Shown here: one piece after another, positions 43,735-53,663 of the stretch | Layout of the letters: each line of letters starts with the position of its first letter | Position numbering within the stretch: the first letter of the stretch is position 1 | DNA from: Paramyrothecium sp. XJ0827 | Lineage: Eukaryota; Ascomycota; Sordariomycetes; Hypocreales; Stachybotryaceae | DNA: 64,000 bases | Assembly: GCA_020881915.1 (NCBI GenBank) | Contig: JAJFPB010000003.1 | Coordinates: 992,001 to 1,056,000 of the forward strand | Reading direction: 5' to 3' | The notes under the pieces: model-generated | The model's database searches: none | What the model saw: only the letters and a program-made list of their open reading frames with translations | What the model was told of the DNA's origin: nothing | Program-made: the position numbers and the translations under genes

Positions 43735-44702
43735 ATGGCGCCTTTTGACCAGAAGAAAGCATACGCCGAGCAGGAGGAGGTCTTCTTTGACGACGGGCGA
43801 GAGATTGAGCTGCTACACTTTGTCTACTCGAGACCGAACATCAACGAGATCAGAGGCTCGCCCAAGGGCGTCTTGGAAGCAGTTGATGAGTATGGACGGA
43901 CAAAAAAGTATCTCATGAACGTCGGGGAGCTGAAGGGCAAGATCGTGACTGATCTGATCCTGGAATCGAAACCCAAGACAATGGTGGCTGCGCACCTCCG
44001 CGGACTGAGCGCTTTGCACGAACAAACTAACGATCTCAACAGGTAGAGCTAGGAGGCTACGTGGGATACTCTTGCATTCTATTTGCAGACGCTCTTCGCC
44101 AGGCCGGAGGCAAGACATACTACACCCTCGAGCGCAACCCTGAGTTCGCCGCCGTCATCCTGAGCCTCGTGGACCTGGCGGGCCTCGGCGACATCGTCAA
44201 GGTCGTCGTCGGCCCCAGCGACGAGGCCATCCGCCGCCTGCACGCCCAGGGCCTCCAGCGCATCGACCTCATGTTCCTCGACCACTACAAGCCCGCCTAC
44301 GTCACGGACCTGAAGCTGTGCGAGGAGCTCGGCCTGGTAGGACCCGGCTCGGTGCTCGCGGCCGACAACGTGATCAAGCCCGGCAACCCGCCGTACCTGG
44401 AGTACGTGCGCAGCAGCGTCGAGGACAAGCAGGCCAAGCTACGCGGCGGCTCGGGAGAGTCCAATGGGACCAACGGCTTCGGCAGATACGCCAAGCAATA
44501 CGAGAAGCGGGAGGGCGAGGAGGTCCTGAACACTGAGCTCAAGGGCAACCCCGACCTCGTGTACCAGAGCCGTCTGGTCGAGAGCTTTGAGCCGACCGGT
44601 GTGCCAGTATGTCTTGAGCACATTCATGCTGCAGGGGCCCAAATTGCGCGGATGCTAACATGTCGGCAGGACGCGCTCGAGATCACAAAATGCATAGGGT
44701 AG
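43735..44702 (+). CDS. mysB: Catechol-type O-methyltransferase of the mycosporine pathway
   Basis: Three exons: 43735-43983, 44043-44606 and 44670-44702; 281 aa. Intron 1 has a weak GTGGCT donor but a perfect AACTAAC branch; intron 2 has GTATGT and GCTAAC. The SAM-binding motif is VELGGYVGYSCILFADAL (starts at residue 84), restored only by splicing. YTLERNPEF and MFLDHYKPAYVTDL follow. It is a class I, cation-dependent O-methyltransferase similar to catechol O-methyltransferases. In mycosporine synthesis it methylates demethyl-4-deoxygadusol to 4-deoxygadusol. Exon 2 is strikingly GC-rich with GC-ending codons. Divergent from mysA, same strand as mysC 575 bp downstream. It shares a short NGTNG motif with mysA. 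Confidence 0.88.
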
Positions 44703-45277
44703 ACGCAGCAACACTGCAGCTGCATGTGAGACATCAGTAATGATCACAAGTTGGAGGAGCATAGTAGTTAATGAAACCATAACACTTCTGAATGAATACT
44801 GTCATGACTCAAAAATGGAGAATTGTGCATAATGAATGCGTTGTTTGCCAGCCCAGACTCCAACCAGCGTCGCGTGGCAAGGACGTGCTCTCCGGCAACT
44901 CAATGACCCCCACGGTCCGCGTCCCGGGACAAACGCACCGTAACCGTATGTGTAATAATCTTTAGACTTCATGTGAAATCAGATTAGATGGAGTCAGACA
45001 AAAGCCGTGACACACCGGAAGTGCGACGGGCGATTCCAGACTCCCCAAACCCGCCTGTTACGACTTGATGACGTCTTCTATTGTCCCACGCCGCACGACA
45101 GGAGACAGAATTCCGATGGATCATTTCGACGGGTCAGTTTTTCGTCAACAGAAAGGTCTTAATTCCGCACGTGCTTCCTGCGTTGGTGCTTGGTCCTTTT
45201 TCAACCGTTTGGATTTGCATCTGCTCGTTCAGATTGGGCGTCGAGTTGCGTGTCTCGAGCCGAGCCTCACTTACACC
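44703..45277. other. mysB-mysC intergenic region
   Basis: 3' flank of mysB and promoter/leader of mysC. The mysC frame is open upstream to 45065 but lacks family resemblance there, so it is taken as leader. Confidence 0.5.
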
Positions 45278-46762
45278 ATGGCTTCCACCGCCGCATGGCA
45301 CTTTTTCAAGAACGCTGCTCTCATCCTCCTGAGCTTTGCGTTTTTCCCGCTGAGCATTTCAGTGGTTCTCATTGCAGAAGCATGGAACTTTGCCAGGTCG
45401 TTCATTTATGGCCGCGCCCAGGTTCGCGCGACAAATAGCAAGACCATTCTCGTCACGGGCGTGGGCATGTCCAAGGGCCTGACGCTCGCCAGACTGTTCC
45501 ATCGCCAAGGCCATCGCGTCATTGGTGCCGACTTCCATGCTTTTGCCGTTGGCCAAGTGTCCAAAGCTGTTAGTCGATACTATGCGCTCCCTCATCCGTC
45601 GCCCATCGAGGGTGACGAGGACGAGGACGCATACATCGATAACCTCCTTTCCGTCATCAAGCGCGAAAACGTAGATCTCTGGATCTCTGTCTCAGACGTC
45701 AATGCTGCTATGCATGATGCATTGGCCGAAGACATTGTCGAGGCCAAGACCAATGCCAAAGCGGTTCAGTTCGGCAGCAAGGAGGTGCAGCTGCTCCATG
45801 AGAAGGACTCCTTCATGGAGCACACCCGTGACATTGGCCTTCAGATCCCCGAGACGGAGATCGTCAATGATAAGGACGGCATCGTTGACTTCCTTCGCGA
45901 GAGAGGCGGTCTGGAGGCTCGTAAAGATGGCAAACAATATCTCGTCAAACCTATTGGCGTCGACGACATTGCACGCTTCGACATGCCCCTGATCCCCCTT
46001 GCTACCGAGGCAGCAACGCTCCAGCGCATCGCCTCAATCCCATTCAAAAACTCCACCAAGGGTCCTCACTACATCCTTCAAGAGTTCATCTCCGGCCAGG
46101 AACTGTGCACGCACGCCCTAATTGTGCGCGGCAAGGTTCGCGCGTTCACGTGCTGTCCGTCGTCAGGCTTGCTCATGCATTATACGGCGCTGCCCCCTGA
46201 CTCGCGGTTGAGCCAGCTGATGCTCGACTTCACGAGGCGGCAGGCCGAGGTCCACGGCGAGGGCTTCACGGGCCATATGAGCTTTGACTTTCTGGCGAGG
46301 CGCGAGGGAGGAGGCGGGCCCAAGGACGATCTGCAAATCTACCCCATTGAATGCAACCCTCGCGTCCACACTGCCATTGTGCTGTTCAACGACACGCCTG
46401 AGCTGGTGGATCAGTATCTCCGCGTGCTCTCCCCGTCGTCAACAGATGCCAGCGATTCGCTCCTGACGCCTGACAAGCCGCAGCGGTACTACTGGCTCGG
46501 CCAAGATCTCGTCGAGCTGGTGCTTTATCCGCTATATAAGATGATGTTCTCGGGCACCGTCAGATTCAGCGAGCTGTGCCAGTCAACCAGCCGCTTCCTA
46601 GACCACGTGCTTCACTGGAAGGACGGCACGTTCGAGATCTGGGACCCGTGGCCGTTCTTCTGGCTCTACCACGTGCATTGGCCTATCCTGTTCGCGCAGT
46701 ACCTGGTCAAGGGCCGCTGGAGCAACCTGAACGTCAGTACTGGTAAGGCGTTCCAAGCATGA
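45278..46762 (+). CDS. mysC: ATP-grasp mycosporine ligase with N-terminal membrane anchor
   Basis: Single exon, 494 aa. I chose the ATG at 45278 (ACACCATGG context, start of family similarity); the frame is open 213 nt further to a TTG at 45065. Residues 12-36 form one hydrophobic segment (NAALILLSFAFFPLSISVVLIAEAW), probably a membrane anchor. A Gly-rich nucleotide-like loop follows (ILVTGVGMSKG, 57-67), then the ATP-grasp core (~150-400) with KPIGVDD, YILQEFISG and the metal-binding IECNPR (Glu358, Asn360). In the known pathway MysC activates 4-deoxygadusol by phosphorylation and couples an amino acid (glycine in cyanobacteria; glutamine or glutamate-derived in fungal mycosporines). The long C-terminal part (WDPWPFFWLYHVHWP) is aromatic-rich and typical of fungal versions. 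The amino-acid substrate cannot be read from the sequence. Confidence 0.87.
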   Translation: MASTAAWHFFKNAALILLSFAFFPLSISVVLIAEAWNFARSFIYGRAQVRATNSKTILVTGVGMSKGLTLARLFHRQGHRVIGADFHAFAVGQVSKAVSRYYALPHPSPIEGDEDEDAYIDNLLSVIKRENVDLWISVSDVNAAMHDALAEDIVEAKTNAKAVQFGSKEVQLLHEKDSFMEHTRDIGLQIPETEIVNDKDGIVDFLRERGGLEARKDGKQYLVKPIGVDDIARFDMPLIPLATEAATLQRIASIPFKNSTKGPHYILQEFISGQELCTHALIVRGKVRAFTCCPSSGLLMHYTALPPDSRLSQLMLDFTRRQAEVHGEGFTGHMSFDFLARREGGGGPKDDLQIYPIECNPRVHTAIVLFNDTPELVDQYLRVLSPSSTDASDSLLTPDKPQRYYWLGQDLVELVLYPLYKMMFSGTVRFSELCQSTSRFLDHVLHWKDGTFEIWDPWPFFWLYHVHWPILFAQYLVKGRWSNLNVSTGKAFQA

Positions 46763-47001
46763 GGATGATGGTGTCTCATGATGCCGGCATACGCTTGGTG
46801 ACTAGTGGATTCGGTTTGCCACAAAAGAGCTCAGAAGATGAGTCTCCGGTCTATTCATGTTCTCCTATATCATAGCTTCTAGAACCTCATGTTTAGCGAT
46901 GCCTCCTGTGGCAAGTGTGAGCCATGAAAATAGATTTCTTCAATTCTCAAAGAACGCCAAACTCCATGCAGTGTACAAACCATCCGTCAAGCCCGGCTAT
47001 C

Positions 47002-47880
47002 TCATAGCGTAAGCAACGTAGCGCCTTCGTCCAGGTTCATAAGCTCGTCCGCCCTCGCTGCTTTCCCGCCCCATATGACCGTGCCCTTGCCATCTATCGC
47101 GAAGGCGCCGGACTCCTGCCACTTGTTCCCCATGGTGGTCCCGACGGCATCGTCCTCAGCCCCCGTGGCGCTCGCAGCAGCAGCGCCGCCCGACTTCTTC
47201 TGTATCGCGCCGGCGACCTTCTCGCCCAGCCAGCCCGTCTCCTTCCACCCCTGCATCTGCGTCGTCGGGTTGAGGAGATACCACACGTTGCCCAGGCCAA
47301 GTCCCCAGGCCGCGTAGATGGCGCGGTCCTCGTCCACGACGACCTTGACGTTCCACGCGCCGCCCATCATGTCGACCCATTTCTTTGTAGCCTCTTCGGA
47401 AGCATGCGACACGGCAATGCATTGGATGCGCTCGGGATATCGGTTGGCGAGAGTGCGTAGCTGAAGGAATGTCTTTTGCGCAACTATAGGGCTTGTCAGA
47501 TAAACGTGCCAGGCAGTGAGGGAGACGAAGCAGCTCAGCGTACAGGCACAGCCGACACAGCGGAGGAACACCAGCAAAACCCTGCGGCCGTTCCCCAAGG
47601 GAAGCTTCCTGTCGCGATCACGAGGCGCCAAGCTTCCGATCTGTGGCACCGAGGGCGCGACGGCGACAGCGGCCGGTGGTGGTGTCAACCAGGGATGCAC
47701 CGTCAAGGGCAGCGCCTTCATCGACATCCACCCCGGCCATCCGTCGCTGTCTTCCTTGCCATTGTCTGCCCCTCCAAAACCTAGGCCCGAGTTCGATTTG
47801 CCGGGCTTGGCAAAGTCCAGCGCGTCGCTCGGAAGGCCGGCCTTCCTCAGCGCAAGCTTCGTCGTCAAGCTGGAGAACAT
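47002..47880 (-). CDS. AhpC/TSA-like (PRXL2-type) thioredoxin-fold protein
   Basis: Two exons (minus): 47544-47880 and 47002-47483; 272 aa. The 60-nt intron (GTACGC..CTATAG) has no in-frame stop, so an unspliced reading gives a 292-aa form; splicing restores the family sequence VFLRCVGCAFAQKTFLQL. That segment carries a CxxC pair in the position of the redox centre. The C-terminal half has the expected thioredoxin-like strands (VKVVVDEDRAIYAAWGLGLGNVWYLLNP, then GAFAIDGKGTVIWGG). The N-terminus has a basic, hydroxylated stretch that could be a mitochondrial signal. Family members are peroxiredoxin-like reductases. It converges with mysC 240 bp away; a link to mycosporine (an antioxidant) is possible but unproven. 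Confidence 0.78.
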   Translation of the reverse strand: MFSSLTTKLALRKAGLPSDALDFAKPGKSNSGLGFGGADNGKEDSDGWPGWMSMKALPLTVHPWLTPPPAAVAVAPSVPQIGSLAPRDRDRKLPLGNGRRVLLVFLRCVGCACTLSCFVSLTAWHVYLTSPIVAQKTFLQLRTLANRYPERIQCIAVSHASEEATKKWVDMMGGAWNVKVVVDEDRAIYAAWGLGLGNVWYLLNPTTQMQGWKETGWLGEKVAGAIQKKSGGAAAASATGAEDDAVGTTMGNKWQESGAFAIDGKGTVIWGGKAARADELMNLDEGATLLTL

Positions 47881-50800
47881 GGCGATCGGTCGTTGCGGGA
47901 GAGCGAGTCCACCAGAGAAAGTGTTACAGGGGAGGGTCGTCGTTGAAGCTATCGCCGGCCGGCAGGGACAGGCATTATTCGAAACCCAAACAGAAAATCA
48001 ACCACGTGGAGGGAAACAGAAGGAGGAGAGTGAAATGAACGGAGCGGACCACAGTTGCGGGAAAACTGCCCGCGCGTGTGAAACTATTTTGAGGTTTCGA
48101 CACCACGCTTGTCGCAAGATTCCATGCCCCTGAGTCTAACCAAGATCAGACGGAAAGCCCCTGGCCAGGGAATAGGCCACTTGTTTCACAATTCACATCA
48201 TTGCAACCTAGGATTTGGGTCCATGGTATCAATTCTTTCAATCCAAACGGAAATAAACCGACATGCTTCTTCCATACGTTGTTGACAAGTGAAGATGCAG
48301 GTTCTTGGGGTTGGTAGAATGCTTTGTAGTATCACTCCCTAACAACAATTGCATCCAATGCCTGCAAGTGGTTGGGACCTTGGATCGGGGGGCGTTCGCA
48401 GCGCAAGACTCCACATGACTAGTTGATTATTCCTCTTGGCGAAAATGATAGTTTCTGAATGGACTGGCTACATCAAGCACTGACAAGCACTGACAAATCA
48501 GATGCGCTTGAATCGACAAAGGAACGCTTTGCATTCTACCCTTGCCTTACTCACAGGGGGATTTTTCCCCTTCTAGCAAGTGTCAGGCTTGAAGCTATCT
48601 GAAATCTAATTGCAAGGTGTACGGCACCGCGCTGCAGCTCGTCTACAATGCCGTCCAAACCTTGCCAAGCCATCTGCACGTACATTGCAGGCGCAAAGGG
48701 GATATTTCATTGACAAATGACAGTTGACCCCGCTGAAGCAGCATGCCACGACTTGGCTGCTTGCAAGGGGACCTGAGGAACGTCCTTCCGTCTGGCCCGA
48801 ACAGGCGCACCGGAGGTTAGTCGCAATGTAATGGAACCTGGTGTTCCGATAGTATCTGATAGCGCAGCCACATGAAGATATTGGGAGTCAAGTTTTGACA
48901 ATGGCATGTCAAGCCGAGCGACAATGACCAGGCCTCCATTGACGAGCACCCAAATTACCCGGTCCGAAAAGTGAGACACTGGACATCAACCTTTGAGAAG
49001 GTCAAGTCTAGCCTTGGCTTCAGAATGACATCCATGGACTGAATCTGACCCTGTTTGGTCTCTCAAGATTGCTTCATAGTCCAGAAATTTGATCGAGCAT
49101 AGGATGCCAAGCAGGCTACTAATCCATGCTAAATCCATTGCTCCAACAATCGTGAATAAAGAATGGTAACATGATCGAGGAAGATGTTGGGTTACTGTGT
49201 GAGGCGGGGAAGCTGCGACAGCTGCATTCCGTCGTCGGGTCAGGGCTTGTTTCGGCAACAATAGGACGAATCGTACTTTGGCGAAGCCGAAAGGTTGGAA
49301 CAAGCCACCATCCGTTCGCTCCGATTTGGAGAGCAAGTTAGTCGGGATCTAAACTGAGACCATGCACGATTCCCTAAGCTGTGGCGATTACACTAAATAG
49401 GAGCCACTGATGGGCTACACTGTACGCATGTGGCAGTAGAGATGCTCTCCGTTCGAGACACGACCCAGGAGCGATATTGGCCAAGTCTTGGGAACGTTTG
49501 ACTTCCCAGTCAAAAGCATGCCGAATTGCGCGGCGGCATAGTTGCCCCATTGGCAACATGCACCAGACCCGCATGGGGATGCAATATCCCTATCGAAAAA
49601 GAAAGCATCAAACTGTGTAGAGATGGCCATTTGTCGCTGACGCCTTTCACACCCAGCCGCTCTGAGTGAGACCAGAAGCAAATTGCCGTCGTTGCTCACA
49701 AAATGTCCGTGGCCGGCAATTCTGGGAGGAGAGACAGGGCTTGCAGACTTGCCAACCCGGAAATGGTTTCCAACGTCATTTCGTCGAAGGGTCAGCCGGC
49801 CTGGAGCTTAGCCTGCGTGGCGATGCAAAGTGAAGCCCTTTGGGCTAAGCTCCTGTTGTCATGGTATACGAAGAATCAAGGTAGGCGCCGTCACTCAGCC
49901 CTCCGGGCGACATCTGGAGTGCCAGATGTACACAAATATACGAACTTGGGGTCATGAGCCACTGGGCTGTGGGCATTTCAGTCAGTACCTTGCAGCGAGG
50001 AAACCCGGCTTCACGGCTGTGCCGAGGATTGGCGCAGTGAATGAGGAGCAAAGCTCTGAAGATTGGAGGGTTGCCAATTTCCAAATCAGGCAATAAATCA
50101 AATTTCGGGAGCTTGCGCGACGATCACACGCGGCAAGCACCGTGAAGCGGCCCAGTCAGAAATGAAGGCCCTGTTGCTGCGTGCTGCAGTTTTGTGACGA
50201 CTTAATGGGATGATTAACCCGTATAGATTGGCTAGAAACGGGGTGGTGACGGTCCACGCATCGGGCTAGTGGCAAGAAACTGAGATAATGCAGGCGATGA
50301 CTGTGAGAACAAGGGCATACATCATTCGTGACTAACGAGTGGTGACCAGACATCAGCGAGTGAATAAAGGCCAGCGTTGAAGTGAGCAAGACGCAGATTA
50401 ACAAAGGCTGCAAAGGACGCACCAACGATGCGAGAGTCGTGTTGACTAGGCGGAACTCAAGGTATGCGCAAGCAGGGAAGAGGCTCCCCTCGCTGTCTCT
50501 GGAGATTTGAGGACCACGACCTCAATGGCAGGCGAAAATAGAAGCGCACGTTCTGTGGAGGAGCATAATCAAACAGTCTCCTTGTTTCCTAAAAACCCCA
50601 CCCGAAATGGTGATTAATGGAACGGGTGGTAACCCTGCGAAACAGTGCGCCTTGGTTTGGCCGGGGGATGCCAACCTCCAATGTTTCGGATTACATGCAA
50701 GTCGTCGAGGACAAAGACAGAAGAAACGGCAAATTAGGTCAAATGCATCTCAGCTCAGCTCAGCTAATAAGCCATGCGTGTGTCCCTTGGACGAAACGAG

Positions 50801-53663
50801 GGACCACATCGAAGACACCCGGGCTAGTCTAGCGCAGGCCATGTTAAGTGATGTGTTTACGGCCTCCATATGTGTGTAGAGTCTGCGAGTTCCGTGCGAA
50901 TGCGTTCGTTTGCTGTCGATTCCACGCTCGTGCCATGCTGCAGCCTGCATACGTTACTGTACCTACCTTACCGTGATGTATCCCAAGCTCCATTGGCAGC
51001 ACTCCTGCATTCGCCGTGTCATTGGCCTTGTGCTGCTAAGATGCATCGCGCTGGGCTGCTCCGCATGTCCATGCTCGTAAACAGGGAGGCTATGACCTCA
51101 TTTCGACGGCAGTCCATAGTGGTAATCGCCAATGACTGCTTCGCGCACATGGAGATCTCGTGTGTCTCTCCCTTGCGAAGCTGCTGTCTGACAGCAATGC
51201 GGGCTCAAATTGAGTGGGAGACTGAGTCTGACCGGGCGGTACGACCCTCCAAAGTATCCCTGCGAGTCTGTCACGCGGCGTAAAGTGCATTTTGTGGTCC
51301 TGGGGTACGCGTCGCGACTCAGACCTTCCGTACTTCTGGAATTTCCGTGCAGTTGCCACGATGGAACTTGGCAGTAGGGAATCCAGGTTAGCTCGACCTG
51401 GGGTGACAAAGTGCTTTCCCGAAGCCAACTGCTAACTTACCATTGCTAGATACTACCTTGGGTAGGATCAGTTGGTGATGGCGAGTAAGGTGAGAAACGC
51501 AAACGGCTCGCCGTAGCATGTCTTGCGATTGCGATCGGGATACTCCAGGCCCGATCTTCTGACACACGTTACCATGCCAAACCTAAGCCAAAAGCACTTC
51601 TGTCGAAGGGGGCCGGCCTTCTAAGTTCGGCCTTCCTGAATTCTGTACGCACACAAAAGTCAGCAGTGCCTCAGCCATTCAGGTACCCGTGCTCCCAAGT
51701 GGGGAAGTGAATCAGCATGGATGGAGCACACCGTGTGTGCGGTTTCTTTGGTAAAGGCAAGGAGGCTTGCGGTCGGTCCATGCACCTGGGCAGCGTTAGT
51801 GTTGGACCGGACCACTGCTTTTCTTCAGACCGACGCTAGACACCCACCTGTCTGATGTATGTGAGGCTGCGGGGCAGGTCGAGCATGCAAGGTCAGATTC
51901 GGTATCGTGTTGTATAGCCACCAGGACAGAGAGCAGACCATGTCATCGCCTACCTTGGATTGATTGCGTTGGTGATGTCGTAGTCGGTCGGTCTGTCGGG
52001 GGCTGGTTGGCTGTGGTTACGAGAAATGGCAGTCCCGTGACCGTCTGGGCCATTTGCGGACGTGACTGGGTGACGGAACAGTGCAGGAACCACTGGTGGA
52101 CCCCTCAAGGTAAGGTACCTTGAACTCCATAAAACTCCCAATGCAGGAACTAGAGGCCAGCTGTAGCTTTCTGGTATCACCCAACGCGGTGGAGCGGGCG
52201 GTAAGGTGGCTTCGGCATTAGCGGGCTACACCACAGAAGTTACAGGGCTGCTGGGATGAAGCCGTGCGCTGCCCCGCCGCATGCACTGTGCGGCGGACAC
52301 CCTGCACGCCGAAGCGAGGTATTCCTTGGGCTTGGGAATGTGACGCGGTACCTGGAGCTCCTCCGCGTGCTGGGAAAGCGGCGTGCCTCAACACGTTAGC
52401 ATGCCCTTATGGGTGGGCACAGCGGGAAGAGAGGGCACTTTGGCCCCCCTCATCACCATCACCCCGATCGACCGAAGGCACATTGCAACTTTGACGTGAG
52501 CCCAGGCGGATTGGGGAGGTACCTGCACCAACGCCTACCTACCTTAGGTACCTTACTGCCCCCTCTGACCAGACCCTTCGAGGCCCCCAATCCCATCTCA
52601 TCCCACGGCCATACCTAGAACTCAAAGAACTCTAGATTCTGGACGGCTGGGACGTCTTGTTCTCTGTTCCATATTCTGTTTTGGCGAAATTGCTTCTATT
52701 TTGCTCGGCTCAACACAATTACCGAACGCCCCGTCTGGTCCCTTCAATATTTCGCCGCTTTCCTCCGTCACTGTCATCTCGGCCTGTACGCTTGTCTCTT
52801 GCCAGTACCACCGCCGCCACCCGCTACCACTACAACTACCTTACCACTACCACCACAGGGCCGTCTTTACGCCTTACACTTTACTCCTACTACCTTACTC
52901 CCGCGCCCGCACCGCACCGCACTGCACTGCACAGCACTGCACCATACCGTACCGTACCGTACCTTGCCTCGCAGTGCCTTTGCCTTGCCTTACCGACTCC
53001 TCCTGTACGCACTACGCCTAGGTGCGGTTCGCCATACGCCTGCCGCATTTTGCCCCACGCGTCCTCGTTTAAACCACTTCCGACGACCCCTTTTGCATCT
53101 CCATCCGCCTGTCCCACTCCAGTCCATTTCGCAATCTCGAGGAATTCCCCATACTTATCCCGCCGGGTCGGTCCTCGTACGCTGTCTCTACGTCTTACCT
53201 CCTCCGCCAGATGTTCTCGGCTCGCTAGCTTCGACGAATCCCTATCGGCGACTCTCCTTCTCTTTTTTCCGTCCTCCGCACTAGGGGCCAAGCCAGCCGA
53301 AAACCGTGACCGACATCTGGGACGAACCTCTTTCGTTCCAAACCTGCAAATCAGCCTCGGATCCCCTCGCTGTCGAATTCGCTCCCCCTCTTTTTCGCCT
53401 TCTTCGAACTGCTACTCCGCCGCGTGGATGCAGACACAGAAAGGGACGCCTGCCCACTGCATTTCCTCTGACGTGCCGACGTAACGACGCTCCATTGTGT
53501 GGCCGCCCTCCCACGAATCCTCGAAATCGAAGACGCTGCCTATCCCTCTCCTCTCTTCTCTTCTCCACGAGTTCGTTCCATACCCTCGGCCACATCCTTC
53601 GGAGAGTAGCACACCAGTCGCCACTCCTTTCTTCCTTCTTGCAGGCCGCGGCTCGCTCGCTTC
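47881..53663. other. 5.8 kb region without a confident gene
   Basis: Short ORFs on both strands only. The last kilobase (52.65-53.66 kb) is strongly C/T-rich on the plus strand and open in several frames. This is typical of the long pyrimidine-rich promoter/5' leader of a highly expressed fungal gene, here the nucleotidyltransferase. AGGTACCT palindromes lie at 52112-52121, 52517-52524 and 52546-52553. Confidence 0.45.
52910..52983. repeat. Short tandem repeats (CGCAC / CTGCA / CCGTA units)
   Basis: Runs of GCACC/GCACT pentamers grading into TACCG x4 within the C/T-rich leader of the nucleotidyltransferase gene. Confidence 0.7.

Noticed and set aside
52657..53484. 275-codon plus-strand ORF
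   Set aside because: C/T-rich leader of the nucleotidyltransferase gene is open in three frames; protein is Ser/Pro/Arg low-complexity.
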